From JARLGU01 sp036504535 (GTDB lineage Bacteria > Armatimonadota > Armatimonadia > Armatimonadales > Capsulimonadaceae), in the NCBI GenBank assembly GCA_036504535.1, contig DASXUY010000039.1, positions 1-64,000 on the forward strand: DNA of 64,000 nt. The letters run 5' to 3'. Position numbers and translations under genes: made by a program. Positions 17,179 to 25,800 of the stretch are shown piece by piece. The notes under the pieces were generated by a model. The model saw nothing but the letters and a program-made list of their open reading frames with translations, had not been told where the DNA came from and ran no database searches. Numbering within the stretch: the first letter of the stretch is position 1; each line of letters starts with the position of its first letter.

Positions 17179-17308
17179 GCAACATTATCGCACGAATATG
17201 CCGCTAATATCATTACCGTACAAAAAACAGACCGCGACGTGCAAGTAACTGGCTGCTTGTTCGAATACAATTATGGAGAGTGCAATACTTGTACGGGAGA
17301 CCGCTTCG

Positions 17309-18406
17309 ATGAACTCACGAGAACGGATGCTGACAGCGCTCGCAAACGAGCGCCCCGACCGCCTTCCTTGCCAGGTCCATGGCTGGATGGGCTACTATTT
17401 GAACCACTTTCTTGGGGGAATCGACCAGTGGGAAGCGTTTGAGAAGTTCGGCATGGACTTCGCTATTTATGTTAGCCCAACGTATAAGTACAGCGACACT
17501 GCGATGGCAAACTGGCAGGTAGAGACCGTCAAGTTGCCCGACGATTCCGAGGGCAACCATCCGTGGGTGGAGACGATCACGACGCCGAAGGGGGCTCTCC
17601 ATCGCAAGGGGGCGTACAACGAGGTCACCGGTTGGGTCACGGAGCCTCCCATTAAGGGCGAGCGGGACTTCGAGTTGTGGAACGAGTTCGTGCCTGTTCC
17701 GATCTCCGCCGATTTCACCGAGATGAACAAGGTGAAGGAGCGCCTCGGCGACCGTGGGATAATCCGCTCGCACCCGTTCAGCCCTGGCCAGGGCAGCCCT
17801 TGGCAGAGCTTCACGTGCCTGCACTGCGTCGAGGACGCCATCATGCTTGGCATGGATGAGCCCGATCTGCTGCACCACTACTTGGATTGCATTCTGGACA
17901 AGACGCTGACGGTGACGCGCATGTGGAATGGAACCCCTGCGGATATGGTGGAGGTCGGCGGCGGGGCAGGGAGCAGCACAGTGATCAGCCCATCGTTCTA
18001 TCGGGAGTTTGGGCTGCCGTACGACCAAAAGCAGAACGAGGTTTTTCACGATGTGGGTGTCAAAGTCGTCAACCATTTCTGCGGCGGTCTGATGCCGATG
18101 CTTGATCTGGCGGTTGAGAGCGGTGCGGACGGTCTGGAGACCATGACGCCTATCTCCATGGGCGGTGACTGCGACTTGCGGGAAGCGTCGCGCCGCGTTG
18201 GCGACAAGCTGTTCTTTATCGGCGGGTTCGACCAGAACGCTGGCTTCACCAGCACACCAGAGGTCGCGCGTCGGCTTGTCTTCGAGTGCTTCGAAGCCAC
18301 CAAGGACCACGCAGGCTATATATGCTGCCCGTCAGACCATTTCTTCGACGGCGACCCGGAGAATGTGCGCGCCTTCGCCGAAGCGTGCAGAGAGTGTGTC
18401 TACTAG
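17309..18406 (+). CDS. Uroporphyrinogen decarboxylase superfamily protein, MtaA/CmuA-like
   Basis: 365 residues from ATG 17309 (GGGAG upstream); a 12-codon in-frame extension exists. MNSRERMLTALANERPDRLP is the usual UroD-superfamily opening, and the rest follows the TIM-barrel pattern (DMVEVGGGAGSS, VNHFCGGLMPMLD, FIGGFDQ). His256-x-Cys258 together with Cys339/Cys340 (YICCPSDHF) resembles the H-x-C...C zinc site of corrinoid-linked methyltransferases (MtaA, CmuA), so a methyl- or alkyl-transfer role is likelier than haem synthesis. No corrinoid protein is nearby. It is divergent from the AraC gene. A terminator-like hairpin follows. Confidence 0.85.
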   Translation: MNSRERMLTALANERPDRLPCQVHGWMGYYLNHFLGGIDQWEAFEKFGMDFAIYVSPTYKYSDTAMANWQVETVKLPDDSEGNHPWVETITTPKGALHRKGAYNEVTGWVTEPPIKGERDFELWNEFVPVPISADFTEMNKVKERLGDRGIIRSHPFSPGQGSPWQSFTCLHCVEDAIMLGMDEPDLLHHYLDCILDKTLTVTRMWNGTPADMVEVGGGAGSSTVISPSFYREFGLPYDQKQNEVFHDVGVKVVNHFCGGLMPMLDLAVESGADGLETMTPISMGGDCDLREASRRVGDKLFFIGGFDQNAGFTSTPEVARRLVFECFEATKDHAGYICCPSDHFFDGDPENVRAFAEACRECVY

Positions 18407-18439
18407 ATAGCGCTACGATCTTATTGCAGATTACCTGGG

Positions 18440-18462
18440 CCACGGATCATCCCGATCCGTGG
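18440..18462 (+). terminator. Terminator-like hairpin after UroD-like gene
   Basis: A 9-bp perfect stem (ccacggatc / gatccgtgg) with a five-base loop starts 33 bp after the stop and is followed by ctcatagttt, a weak T-run. Confidence 0.55.
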
Positions 18463-18535
18463 CTCATAGTTTAGTGACCGGTTTGTGGCAGTCCGCTTCA
18501 CTGCGGTGAGGCCGTTTATTCAATAGTACGTGGGA

Positions 18536-18564
18536 TTGACAGGTCATTGATAAAGTGTTACTAT
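18536..18564 (+). promoter_or_regulatory. Promoter of the GntR/LacI-type regulator
   Basis: TTGACA (18536-18541), 17-bp spacer, TACTAT (18559-18564), with GTGT directly before the -10. The same TTGACAG...GTGTTACNAT arrangement recurs at 25751 and 34490. Transcription would start near 18571, just upstream of a palindromic operator. Confidence 0.75.
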
Positions 18565-18590
18565 GGGTTCTAGTGTGGTTTGAAGGAGAC

Positions 18591-18607
18591 TGATGCAAAT
18601 TGCATCA
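18591..18607. promoter_or_regulatory. Palindromic operator, probable autoregulatory site
   Basis: TGATGCAAATTGCATCA is a perfect 8-1-8 palindrome about 20 bp downstream of the predicted start of transcription. A dyad here would block elongation or open-complex escape when bound, as expected for autorepression by the dimeric regulator encoded 50 bp further on. Confidence 0.6.
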
Positions 18608-18657
18608 TTTAGAGAGATCCTTTATGACCTCAATCATCGATCAACGAGGATGCACCT

Positions 18658-19890
18658 ATGACCGTCACTGGCAAGCCGCGACGTAATACACTTTCTACCC
18701 GCCTCAAAGTCAGGTTGAAGGACGACCTGGTCGGTCGATTCCGCAGCGGTGAGCGGATTCCGTCGGAGCGCCAGATTGCGCAGACATACAGCGTGTCGCC
18801 GGTAACGGTGTCGCGCGTGCTCCAGCAACTGAGTGAAGAAGGTATCGTTTACCGCGTGCCCAATAGCGGGACGTACCTGTGCGATGGCGTGGCGCGTGAA
18901 CCTGTTGCGCCCATCCCGACTCGCCGGTTCAGCGAACTGGCCAATGTGGCTCAAGAGGCGTCTGTCGAGGTTCCGGGCGTGACAGTGAAGACTGTCATCA
19001 TCGCGAGCTTGAACAATCAGTCGATGACTAATCCGCGTGTCGCGGCCAGCAATACTCACGAGATGATGTCGGCCGCCGAGTGCCACATCCAGCAGGTCGG
19101 CGGCTCGACGGCTATAATCGACTCCGATTCGCTCAGCGCAGCGGAATTGGGGCCAAAGCTGCACAACCTCGTTGACAGCGGCGTGAATAGCGTCATCTTG
19201 CTGCCGGACCACGTTTCGCCGCAGCACATCTCCGCCATACTGCGGTTCCGGGAGCGATCAGGCGGCCTCGTTCCAATTGTCGCTGCACAGCTCTCACATG
19301 ATATCAGCCTTTTCGATTCTGTCGCCATAGACGCTGTCCTGGGCATCTTCAAGGTGACTCAGCACCTGATCGATCTCGGACATACTCGCATCGCATTCTT
19401 CGGCCCCGACCCGAGCAAGCAAGATTGGGTCGCGGAGCGCGCGGACAGCTTCTTGCTCTCGACAGCCGCAGGCGGGCTCGATATGGGCAAAGACGACGTC
19501 GTGTTTGCGCCAGCAACCAGCAGTTACGACGAAGATCCGCGAATGCCGGGATACGGCTGCGGCCGAGACATCGCGGCGCGATTGGTCAAGCGCGGCAAGT
19601 ATACGGCAATTGTCGCCGCCAACGACTACATTGCCTTTGGGCTTGTCGACGCTATCGAGAAGTTAGGGTTACGTGTCCCTGGAGACGTCTCCGTCACCGG
19701 ATACGATAACGCCACCGGCAGCGGTAGACGCGGCCTTACCACTGTTCACAGGCCCCTGGCGGGTGTTGGTACCGCAGCGGCGAAGCGAATCACAGTCCTG
19801 CTGAACTCGAAAGAACCTCCAACACGTGATCGGCAGCTTATTGCCCCTACGATTGTTGTACGCAGCACATCGGGACGTATCGCCCGCTGA
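18658..19890 (+). CDS. GntR-type HTH / LacI-type sensor transcriptional regulator
   Basis: 410 residues. The N-terminus is a GntR winged helix (LKDDLVGRFRSGERIPSERQ, AQTYSVSPVTVSRVLQQLSE, GIVYRVPNSGTYL). After a linker comes a LacI/GalR-like periplasmic-binding fold (VDSGVNSVILLPDHVS, DLGHTRIAFFGPDPS, GKYTAIVAANDYIAFGLVDA, LRVPGDVSVTGYDN). This is the AraR-like architecture found in sugar regulators. A perfect dyad and a good promoter lie upstream. It precedes a giant secreted glycosidase and an esterase on the same strand, the natural candidates for its regulon. Confidence 0.92.
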   Translation: MTVTGKPRRNTLSTRLKVRLKDDLVGRFRSGERIPSERQIAQTYSVSPVTVSRVLQQLSEEGIVYRVPNSGTYLCDGVAREPVAPIPTRRFSELANVAQEASVEVPGVTVKTVIIASLNNQSMTNPRVAASNTHEMMSAAECHIQQVGGSTAIIDSDSLSAAELGPKLHNLVDSGVNSVILLPDHVSPQHISAILRFRERSGGLVPIVAAQLSHDISLFDSVAIDAVLGIFKVTQHLIDLGHTRIAFFGPDPSKQDWVAERADSFLLSTAAGGLDMGKDDVVFAPATSSYDEDPRMPGYGCGRDIAARLVKRGKYTAIVAANDYIAFGLVDAIEKLGLRVPGDVSVTGYDNATGSGRRGLTTVHRPLAGVGTAAAKRITVLLNSKEPPTRDRQLIAPTIVVRSTSGRIAR

Positions 19891-19998
19891 TTAGCTGAAG
19901 TGCAGGCCCATTCAACTCGGCGCGAGAGCTGTATCCGTATGCATGGACAACGGCGCAACCCGTCCCGCATTCACTGTGTTCGCCTTCCCGAAATCACC

Positions 19999-22900
19999 AT
20001 GAGTAAACTAACCTTTCCGATTGCCGCAGCGCTGCTAGCTCTGTCGTCTACAATTGCGGCGGCTCAATCGCCGCTCACAATCCCGGCTCAACCGCCTTCG
20101 GGTTACACGGCGACGCGAACCGTCACTCTCCCGCCAGCATCGCTTCGCGGGCTGGGCGCTTTGTCCGGCGTGTTCGCAGCGTATGGCGCAGAGGGCGATT
20201 CCAATGCGTCGTCGCTGCTTGTCGTCACGTGCGACAGCCCGGCTAAGGCGGGTGTGCTGCTGGGGAAGTACCGCACCGACCTCCGTTGTCTCGGGGGTGT
20301 CAGCGAAAGCACGCTGACAATTGGCAAGCGGGTCGTGCCAGCCTCCGTCATCGACGGACGCGGCGGCACAGTGGCCTTTCGCTCGGGGAGCCGTGTGGTG
20401 ATCGCGACGACCAAGCGCACTGGCGGTATCGCAGCGCTGGTGACCGCGTTGAAGATCCCGGCCAGCGAAACGCTCGACTATATTGGCTCTCCGGTGCCGA
20501 CGTACCTGGACAAGTTCGATAAATGGGGATTTGGATTCTGGTATCCGGACCCGCTGCGCGCACCCGAAAAGCAGGAACAGACTTACGATGTTCGCGAGAC
20601 GCTGGCGTGGGCGAAGAAGATCGGAGTCAGTCTTCAGTTCGACTTCCAGTTCAATCACAGTGGTTCTGCGGAAGGCATCCTCGAGGATAACGGCAAGCAG
20701 TGGGCTATCGAACTAGCGCGCGACATGGGAATCCCGGCATTTGTTCAGATGCAAGGCGGCACTGCACCAGCGTGGATTGCGAACCGCTACCCAGAGCAGA
20801 TGCAGCAGAAGATCCCCCAGTTTATCGGGAGCTTCTATGGTGTTAACGGCAACAACGGCTTTTCGGGGAGCCCGCTAAACACGCTAAGTTGGATGTCGCT
20901 AGACGGAGCCGATCAGCTGTTCTCCGACCAATACCAGGCGGTGCGAAAGTACAAGAACCTACCGAACGTCACCGGGTATGGCGAGTGGCATGGCGAAGTG
21001 GGCGAAGGTGCGCTGGCGATGTTTATGGACTACGGTCCCTATGCTGACGGACGGTTTCGCGAGTACCTGCGCGGGAAATACCAAACACCCGCCGCAGTCG
21101 ATAAGCGCTGGGGCGGCAATGGGACTGTGGCTCGGTGGGAGGATGTCACATTTCCCGAACCTGCGACGTTTCTCGGCTGGAACGCTCGCGCCGTGGACCT
21201 CAAAGGCGAGTGGACGCGCGCCATGGTCGAGAATCTGACGCCAGCGGAGAAAGAGCGCTGGGGAGCGCCAGATCTGCCGACGGACACATGGCAGAAGCTG
21301 ACCGCACCGGGCGATGACCGGCAGATCATACGCTCGAAATGGCGCGTGCCCACGATTTTTCGCCGTTCGTTTAACCTCACAGCTGACGAGCTTGCCCGCG
21401 TGAAGTCATCGGGCAAGTCCTACCTCTATGTGTGGACCCTGCAGCAGGGCTTCAACACAGATGTTAAGGGCATGATCAACGGTCAAACACTGCCGGATCA
21501 GAAGCAGTCGCAGTGGGCATCGTGGGTGCTGTTCGACGTGACCGACAAGTTACGGGAAGGCGGCAACGTTCTCGCCCTGAACCTACCGTGGGGCGAGTTG
21601 TCGTATCGCACGTACCTGAGCACCGACGAGCCTAAGTGTTATCCTGCTCTGGGACCGGCGATGAATGCCCGCTGGATTGACTACCGCGACTTTATCACAT
21701 GGTGCCGCGAGGATGGTTTGCGCCGCTCCATCGAGGCTATACGCCGCGAGGACCCCGATAAGTCAATCAAGCTATATGCACCGGGCGCAATCTGCGATGT
21801 GATGAAGGGTCTTGCTGAGGACTACGGCTGCTATTTCCACGACACCGGTGGAATGTCCGGGAACTGGAGCGACTTCCTGCCAGCGCTGATGCGTAGCTCT
21901 GGGATGCCTATGAGCTTGGAGCCGGGCAACGCCGCGCACGACATGGGCGAACTGCATTCGTGTATCGGCCACTGGATGACGGAAGGCTTGAACACGCTGG
22001 ATTATTTTAACGATATCGGCGATGTGATGTGGCGACCGGACATGAAGGCGTGGTTCGAGACGCACCAGCCGCTGATCCACCTGCTCGGAAAGTGCCACTA
22101 CCCGACCGCGCAAGTGGCGATGATGGATGGTGAGCGTTCGCACCGCCTCACCGGCTTCCCGTGGGACCACTTCGACACGCCGCTTCTGTGGAGTTGGCGA
22201 CGGAATGGCGTCGGGACGCTGGGGCGTCTTCCGAACCCGCGCGACGTAATCACCGAGACCGATTTCGGACGAGGCAACGCGGGGCGCTACCGGGTGATCG
22301 TCGACGACGCCACACTGGTCATGGACGACGCGCTCGTGGCGCAAATAGAGGCATGGGTCCGCGCGGGCGGTATCTTTATCACTCAGGGTCAGACAGGTCG
22401 GCACTCGCCGGAGGTACCTGACACGTGGACTATCTCACGGCTTACGGGCTACAAGGTCATCGGCAACAACGATAACTGGCGCGTCGGACCAATCGCAGGG
22501 CAGCCAATCTTTACCGATCCTGCTTGGAGCAAGACGGATCCGAACGGGACGCCGTCGGTTGGCGGCGCGGGAGTGCTGCTAGAAAAGGTGTCACCGGAGT
22601 GCCAGGACATTCTGCGCTGGGGTAAGGACGGGCCGATTGCAATGGGCGTTCGCACCCTCGGCAAGGGCAAAGTGATCACTATGGGCACGCCGATGCCGGG
22701 TGTGGCGAGCGGGTGGCCGGAACTATTGAAGTGGTGCGGCGTGGATGTGCCTGCGCCGCCAACAGCGCCCGGTTGCCGAGTTGCTCGATTCGTGGCGAAC
22801 AATGGCCTGAGCGACATCTATGTTGTGTGGGCTGAAAAGGTTACAACGGCGGGGCCAATAACGCTGACTCTACCCGGCAAGCAGACAACCATAATCGATG

Positions 22901-23895
22901 TGCTCACCGGCGCGAAGCTGACCGGCACCGCGACTGCGGATGGGGTTTCGTTTTCGGGCATTGCGGTCGAACCTGCGGAAACGTACGCGTTCATCGTCCC
23001 GCGTGATGATATCGACAACGCTCCGTTGGCGTGGGTGTCGCTGCAGCGGGAGTGGTGGAAGGGGACCAAAAAGCCAGCGCCCGCGCCAGTGCTTCCGCCG
23101 TGGAAGAACACGACACAGCTTGACGCCGATTGGGCATTCAGCGCAGTACCTGCGACGGTCACCGAGATCGATAACATGATGAGTCCAGCGCTGGACGATA
23201 AGGCATGGCTGCGCAAGCAGTTTGGCGTTTGGTACGGCCCGGCGAATACGAACACGACGCGCGGTGTGTATCGGAAGAAGATCAGCGTCCCGGCCGCGTG
23301 GACTGCTTCCGGGCGAACATGGCTGTGGATACGCCGCAGCGCGGGGCGGGCGCTCCTACCTTCGTTCAAGACCCAGGTTTATCTGGACGGCAAGCTCATC
23401 TACGACAACAAGGGGTGGGCGTACGGATTCTGTGTCCAGGATATCACCGAAGGACTGGCGCCGGGCGAGCATTTGCTGGCGGTCTACAGCGAGAGCAAGC
23501 TGCCCGTTGGCGGCACTGCTGGCAACGTTTGGCTGGAGCATGTGCCAGAACCTGCGGCGAGGCAACTCCTCGCTGGCGATTGGAATGGGATGCAGGTTCC
23601 TGGTGCGATCAAGCCGCCGATTCGCGAGATACGGCGTGACATTGTGCTCGACGCGGCCCACAAAGGAAGAAAGACGATGCTCTATGTCGAAACGACAGAA
23701 AACAACATCGTAGGGATCATCGTGAACGGTCGATTTATCAATCGCGATATCGGCGGGTTGCACTTTTTGATGGATTTGACACCATACTTAAAGGACGGCC
23801 AGACTAATTCACTGACTTTGACCCCTCAGTACACGCAGAATCCCGCAACGATAAAAGCGGCAGAACTTCGATTCTATGATCCCGGCTCTTTCTAG
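19999..23895 (+). CDS. Giant secreted GH42-like (beta-galactosidase-type) glycoside hydrolase
   Basis: 1,298 residues from ATG 19999, which starts a clear signal peptide ending IAAAQ. An N-terminal domain of about 150 residues comes first (GLGALSGVFAAYGAE onward) and is shared with the protein at 35731. A TIM barrel of GH42 type follows (YLDKFDKWGFGFWYPDP; GYGEWHGEVGEG and MSLEPGNAAHD offer candidate catalytic Glu residues). A jelly-roll module is inserted at about 430-545 (FRRSF...LREGGNVLALNLPWG). A trimerisation-like Rossmann segment lies near 764 (YRVIVDDATLVMDDALV), and further jelly-roll modules from about 1044 to the end. The catalytic assignments are tentative. It follows the regulator by 108 bp without an obvious ribosome site. 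Confidence 0.8.
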   Translation: MSKLTFPIAAALLALSSTIAAAQSPLTIPAQPPSGYTATRTVTLPPASLRGLGALSGVFAAYGAEGDSNASSLLVVTCDSPAKAGVLLGKYRTDLRCLGGVSESTLTIGKRVVPASVIDGRGGTVAFRSGSRVVIATTKRTGGIAALVTALKIPASETLDYIGSPVPTYLDKFDKWGFGFWYPDPLRAPEKQEQTYDVRETLAWAKKIGVSLQFDFQFNHSGSAEGILEDNGKQWAIELARDMGIPAFVQMQGGTAPAWIANRYPEQMQQKIPQFIGSFYGVNGNNGFSGSPLNTLSWMSLDGADQLFSDQYQAVRKYKNLPNVTGYGEWHGEVGEGALAMFMDYGPYADGRFREYLRGKYQTPAAVDKRWGGNGTVARWEDVTFPEPATFLGWNARAVDLKGEWTRAMVENLTPAEKERWGAPDLPTDTWQKLTAPGDDRQIIRSKWRVPTIFRRSFNLTADELARVKSSGKSYLYVWTLQQGFNTDVKGMINGQTLPDQKQSQWASWVLFDVTDKLREGGNVLALNLPWGELSYRTYLSTDEPKCYPALGPAMNARWIDYRDFITWCREDGLRRSIEAIRREDPDKSIKLYAPGAICDVMKGLAEDYGCYFHDTGGMSGNWSDFLPALMRSSGMPMSLEPGNAAHDMGELHSCIGHWMTEGLNTLDYFNDIGDVMWRPDMKAWFETHQPLIHLLGKCHYPTAQVAMMDGERSHRLTGFPWDHFDTPLLWSWRRNGVGTLGRLPNPRDVITETDFGRGNAGRYRVIVDDATLVMDDALVAQIEAWVRAGGIFITQGQTGRHSPEVPDTWTISRLTGYKVIGNNDNWRVGPIAGQPIFTDPAWSKTDPNGTPSVGGAGVLLEKVSPECQDILRWGKDGPIAMGVRTLGKGKVITMGTPMPGVASGWPELLKWCGVDVPAPPTAPGCRVARFVANNGLSDIYVVWAEKVTTAGPITLTLPGKQTTIIDVLTGAKLTGTATADGVSFSGIAVEPAETYAFIVPRDDIDNAPLAWVSLQREWWKGTKKPAPAPVLPPWKNTTQLDADWAFSAVPATVTEIDNMMSPALDDKAWLRKQFGVWYGPANTNTTRGVYRKKISVPAAWTASGRTWLWIRRSAGRALLPSFKTQVYLDGKLIYDNKGWAYGFCVQDITEGLAPGEHLLAVYSESKLPVGGTAGNVWLEHVPEPAARQLLAGDWNGMQVPGAIKPPIREIRRDIVLDAAHKGRKTMLYVETTENNIVGIIVNGRFINRDIGGLHFLMDLTPYLKDGQTNSLTLTPQYTQNPATIKAAELRFYDPGSF

Positions 23896-24031
23896 AGCTT
23901 GGTTGCGTGTGCTCCTGCCCCATCGTCTGGTGGCGCACAATTTTGCTACATCTCGAAAAGCTCGTGCGTTTTTTACGCCTCGATAGGCGGCTGATGCGCA
24001 GAGCAAACCACATAACAAGGATAGATATGAT

Positions 24032-25525
24032 ATGCTTAGAAAGTTAAAGCCGGTTGCGCTTCTTATGGCTGCAGGCATGCTGTTTACCGCGCAAAGCGTT
24101 TTCGCTATGAACCTCAATTTAGCTATGCCTTTTGGCGACCAGTGCTCGCCCCCACAGACACCCTACCTCTCGTTCTACAGCCCGCAGGCCGATGACTTGC
24201 TGTTTCAGCCAAAGCTTGCTACGGGGCCGAACAAGAGCATCGTAATCGTTTGTCAGTCTGGCTTGCGATCCAGTGGTTTGTCTTGGACCCTCAATCGCAA
24301 CATGGTTCGCCAGCCAATCCGCCAGGGCAAGGCCGAGGCGCTTCCGGCGAACCAGTTCCGCATTCCGGTCACTACCGACGATCTGACCCCAGGGTTCTAC
24401 GACCTTCGCGTCACGCTCGATACGGGCGTTCCCAGCACTCCGAAGGATCGCCGCCCCGTGACGGGTGTTTGCACGTTCGGCTGGCGTGTAGCGGAGATGC
24501 CTATTCGTGAAACCCGCCCTGCTGACTTCAAGGCGTTCTGGGAGCGCGGGAAGGCGAAGATGGCTGGGATCCCTCTTGATGCGCGCATGGAAACGCCGAT
24601 GCAGACGTTTACGCGCGATCAGATCAACGCCTACAACCTCAGCAGCGCATGCCTGCCGCCAGATTATGACCCTACCGGTCACAAGGCCGAAGTGGTGGAG
24701 AGCTGCAAGATCAGCTTCGCCGGGCCCGACGGGGGCCGAGTGTACGCTTGGCTGGCGAAGCCCGTCGGTCCTGGCCCATTCCCCGCGATGATTGTGCTAC
24801 CCGGTGCCGGATTCGCAGCGCGGCCCAGGCCGCTCGAGCATGCACGCCACGGATACCTCACCATTGACATGCAGGTGCACGGGCAGGATGTCGATTTGCC
24901 ATCGTACCCGTCGCTCCCCGGCTACTATGACAACCCCGTTTACACGCCGGTCGAAGGTTACTACTATTACAATGTTCACCTTCGTGTTGAGCAGGCTGTC
25001 AACTATATGCTGTCGCGTCCCGATGTCGATGCAAAGCGACTGGTGGTTGCGGGCGGAAGCCAGGGTGGGCGGCTTGGTATTGTGATCGCCGGCTTTGACT
25101 CGCGCGTTAAGGCTGTTGTGAGCTGCATCGCCAATTCGCCGAACTACCCGCATTTGCGATGGGTGATGGACTGCAACAAGGTTGGCGTTGACGGCAAGCC
25201 TATTCCTGGTATGCAGGACAAGCTCAGCAACGGCGTCGAGTTGAAGGGGGCACCGCCGGCAGTGACCACTCCAGATGGCGTTACGATGGCGTACTACGAT
25301 CCGATGAATTTCGCGCCGGACATCAAGTGCCCCGTCTACATGAACGCGGGCCTCGTCGACCCTGTGTCGCCGCCCTACAGCACCTTCGCAGTCTATAACC
25401 GTCTGGCTGTAGCGAACAAGACCATCGTGCCGCTACCGGGCCTTGGCCACGACTGGTCAGCCGAGTTCGACCGGCGCGCATGGCGCTGGCTGGACACGGT
25501 ACTCGTCGCGCCAAAGACTAAATAG
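24032..25525 (+). CDS. Secreted CE7-type acetyl xylan esterase / deacetylase
   Basis: 497 residues with a signal peptide (LLMAAGMLFTAQSVFA) and AAGGATAG before the ATG. The first about 170 residues form a beta-rich domain; the rest is an alpha/beta hydrolase of the acetyl xylan esterase / cephalosporin C deacetylase type. Ser343 sits in the nucleophile elbow GGSQGG, with Asp443 (GLVDPVSPP) and His473 (GLGHDW) completing the triad. It would remove acetyl groups from polysaccharide fragments outside the cytoplasm. It follows the GH42-like gene by 136 bp on the same strand, suggesting joint action on an acetylated glycan. Confidence 0.87.
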   Translation: MLRKLKPVALLMAAGMLFTAQSVFAMNLNLAMPFGDQCSPPQTPYLSFYSPQADDLLFQPKLATGPNKSIVIVCQSGLRSSGLSWTLNRNMVRQPIRQGKAEALPANQFRIPVTTDDLTPGFYDLRVTLDTGVPSTPKDRRPVTGVCTFGWRVAEMPIRETRPADFKAFWERGKAKMAGIPLDARMETPMQTFTRDQINAYNLSSACLPPDYDPTGHKAEVVESCKISFAGPDGGRVYAWLAKPVGPGPFPAMIVLPGAGFAARPRPLEHARHGYLTIDMQVHGQDVDLPSYPSLPGYYDNPVYTPVEGYYYYNVHLRVEQAVNYMLSRPDVDAKRLVVAGGSQGGRLGIVIAGFDSRVKAVVSCIANSPNYPHLRWVMDCNKVGVDGKPIPGMQDKLSNGVELKGAPPAVTTPDGVTMAYYDPMNFAPDIKCPVYMNAGLVDPVSPPYSTFAVYNRLAVANKTIVPLPGLGHDWSAEFDRRAWRWLDTVLVAPKTK

Positions 25526-25627
25526 TCACCCGATGATAGCCTACAGCTCGGAATGTGCAGCGATGCGCAATCCGGGCTGTTTCTTTGCCATCCCGTTACG
25601 GTCAGGTTTGCCGCGTCGCCAAAATTT

Positions 25628-25689
25628 GCGCCACCGCTAACCGAATTCAGCGGCTCGTGAGTTCCGGAATGGTCGCTCCGGGACGCAGG
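25628..25689 (+). repeat. Divergent copy of the interspersed hairpin repeat (copy C)
   Basis: It shares the ordered blocks GAATTCAG(C)GGCT, then G-rich spacer, TCGCTCCGGGACGCAGGA with the copies at 293-367 (reverse) and 52570-52641 (which reads GTCCCTGCCGGGACGCAGGA). The similarity is patchy, so homology is probable but not certain. Confidence 0.4.
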
Positions 25690-25750
25690 AACATCTGGAG
25701 TTGCCGATCGACGATAATTCACGACACCTTATATTTACAAGCGCAGCCTA

Positions 25751-25779
25751 TTGACAGCGTTTCGGGACCGTGTTACAAT
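25751..25779 (+). promoter_or_regulatory. Promoter of the LacI-family regulator
   Basis: TTGACA (25751-25756), 17-bp spacer, TACAAT (25774-25779), with GTGT before the -10. Transcription would begin near 25786, giving a leader of only about 15 bases before the ATG at 25801 and no ribosome-binding sequence. Confidence 0.78.
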
Positions 25780-25785
25780 GCATAC

Positions 25786-25798
25786 GTATTACTAATAC
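25786..25798. promoter_or_regulatory. Palindromic site at LacI-gene start
   Basis: GTATTACTAATAC is a perfect 6-1-6 palindrome lying between the -10 element and the start codon, across the predicted transcription start. It is well placed for autorepression by the encoded LacI-type protein. The palindrome is seen directly; its use as an operator is inferred. Confidence 0.5.
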
Positions 25799-25800
25799 CT

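Noticed and set aside
17315..18310. 331-residue minus-strand open frame opposite the UroD-like gene
   Set aside because: Antisense shadow; the plus-strand protein has full family features.
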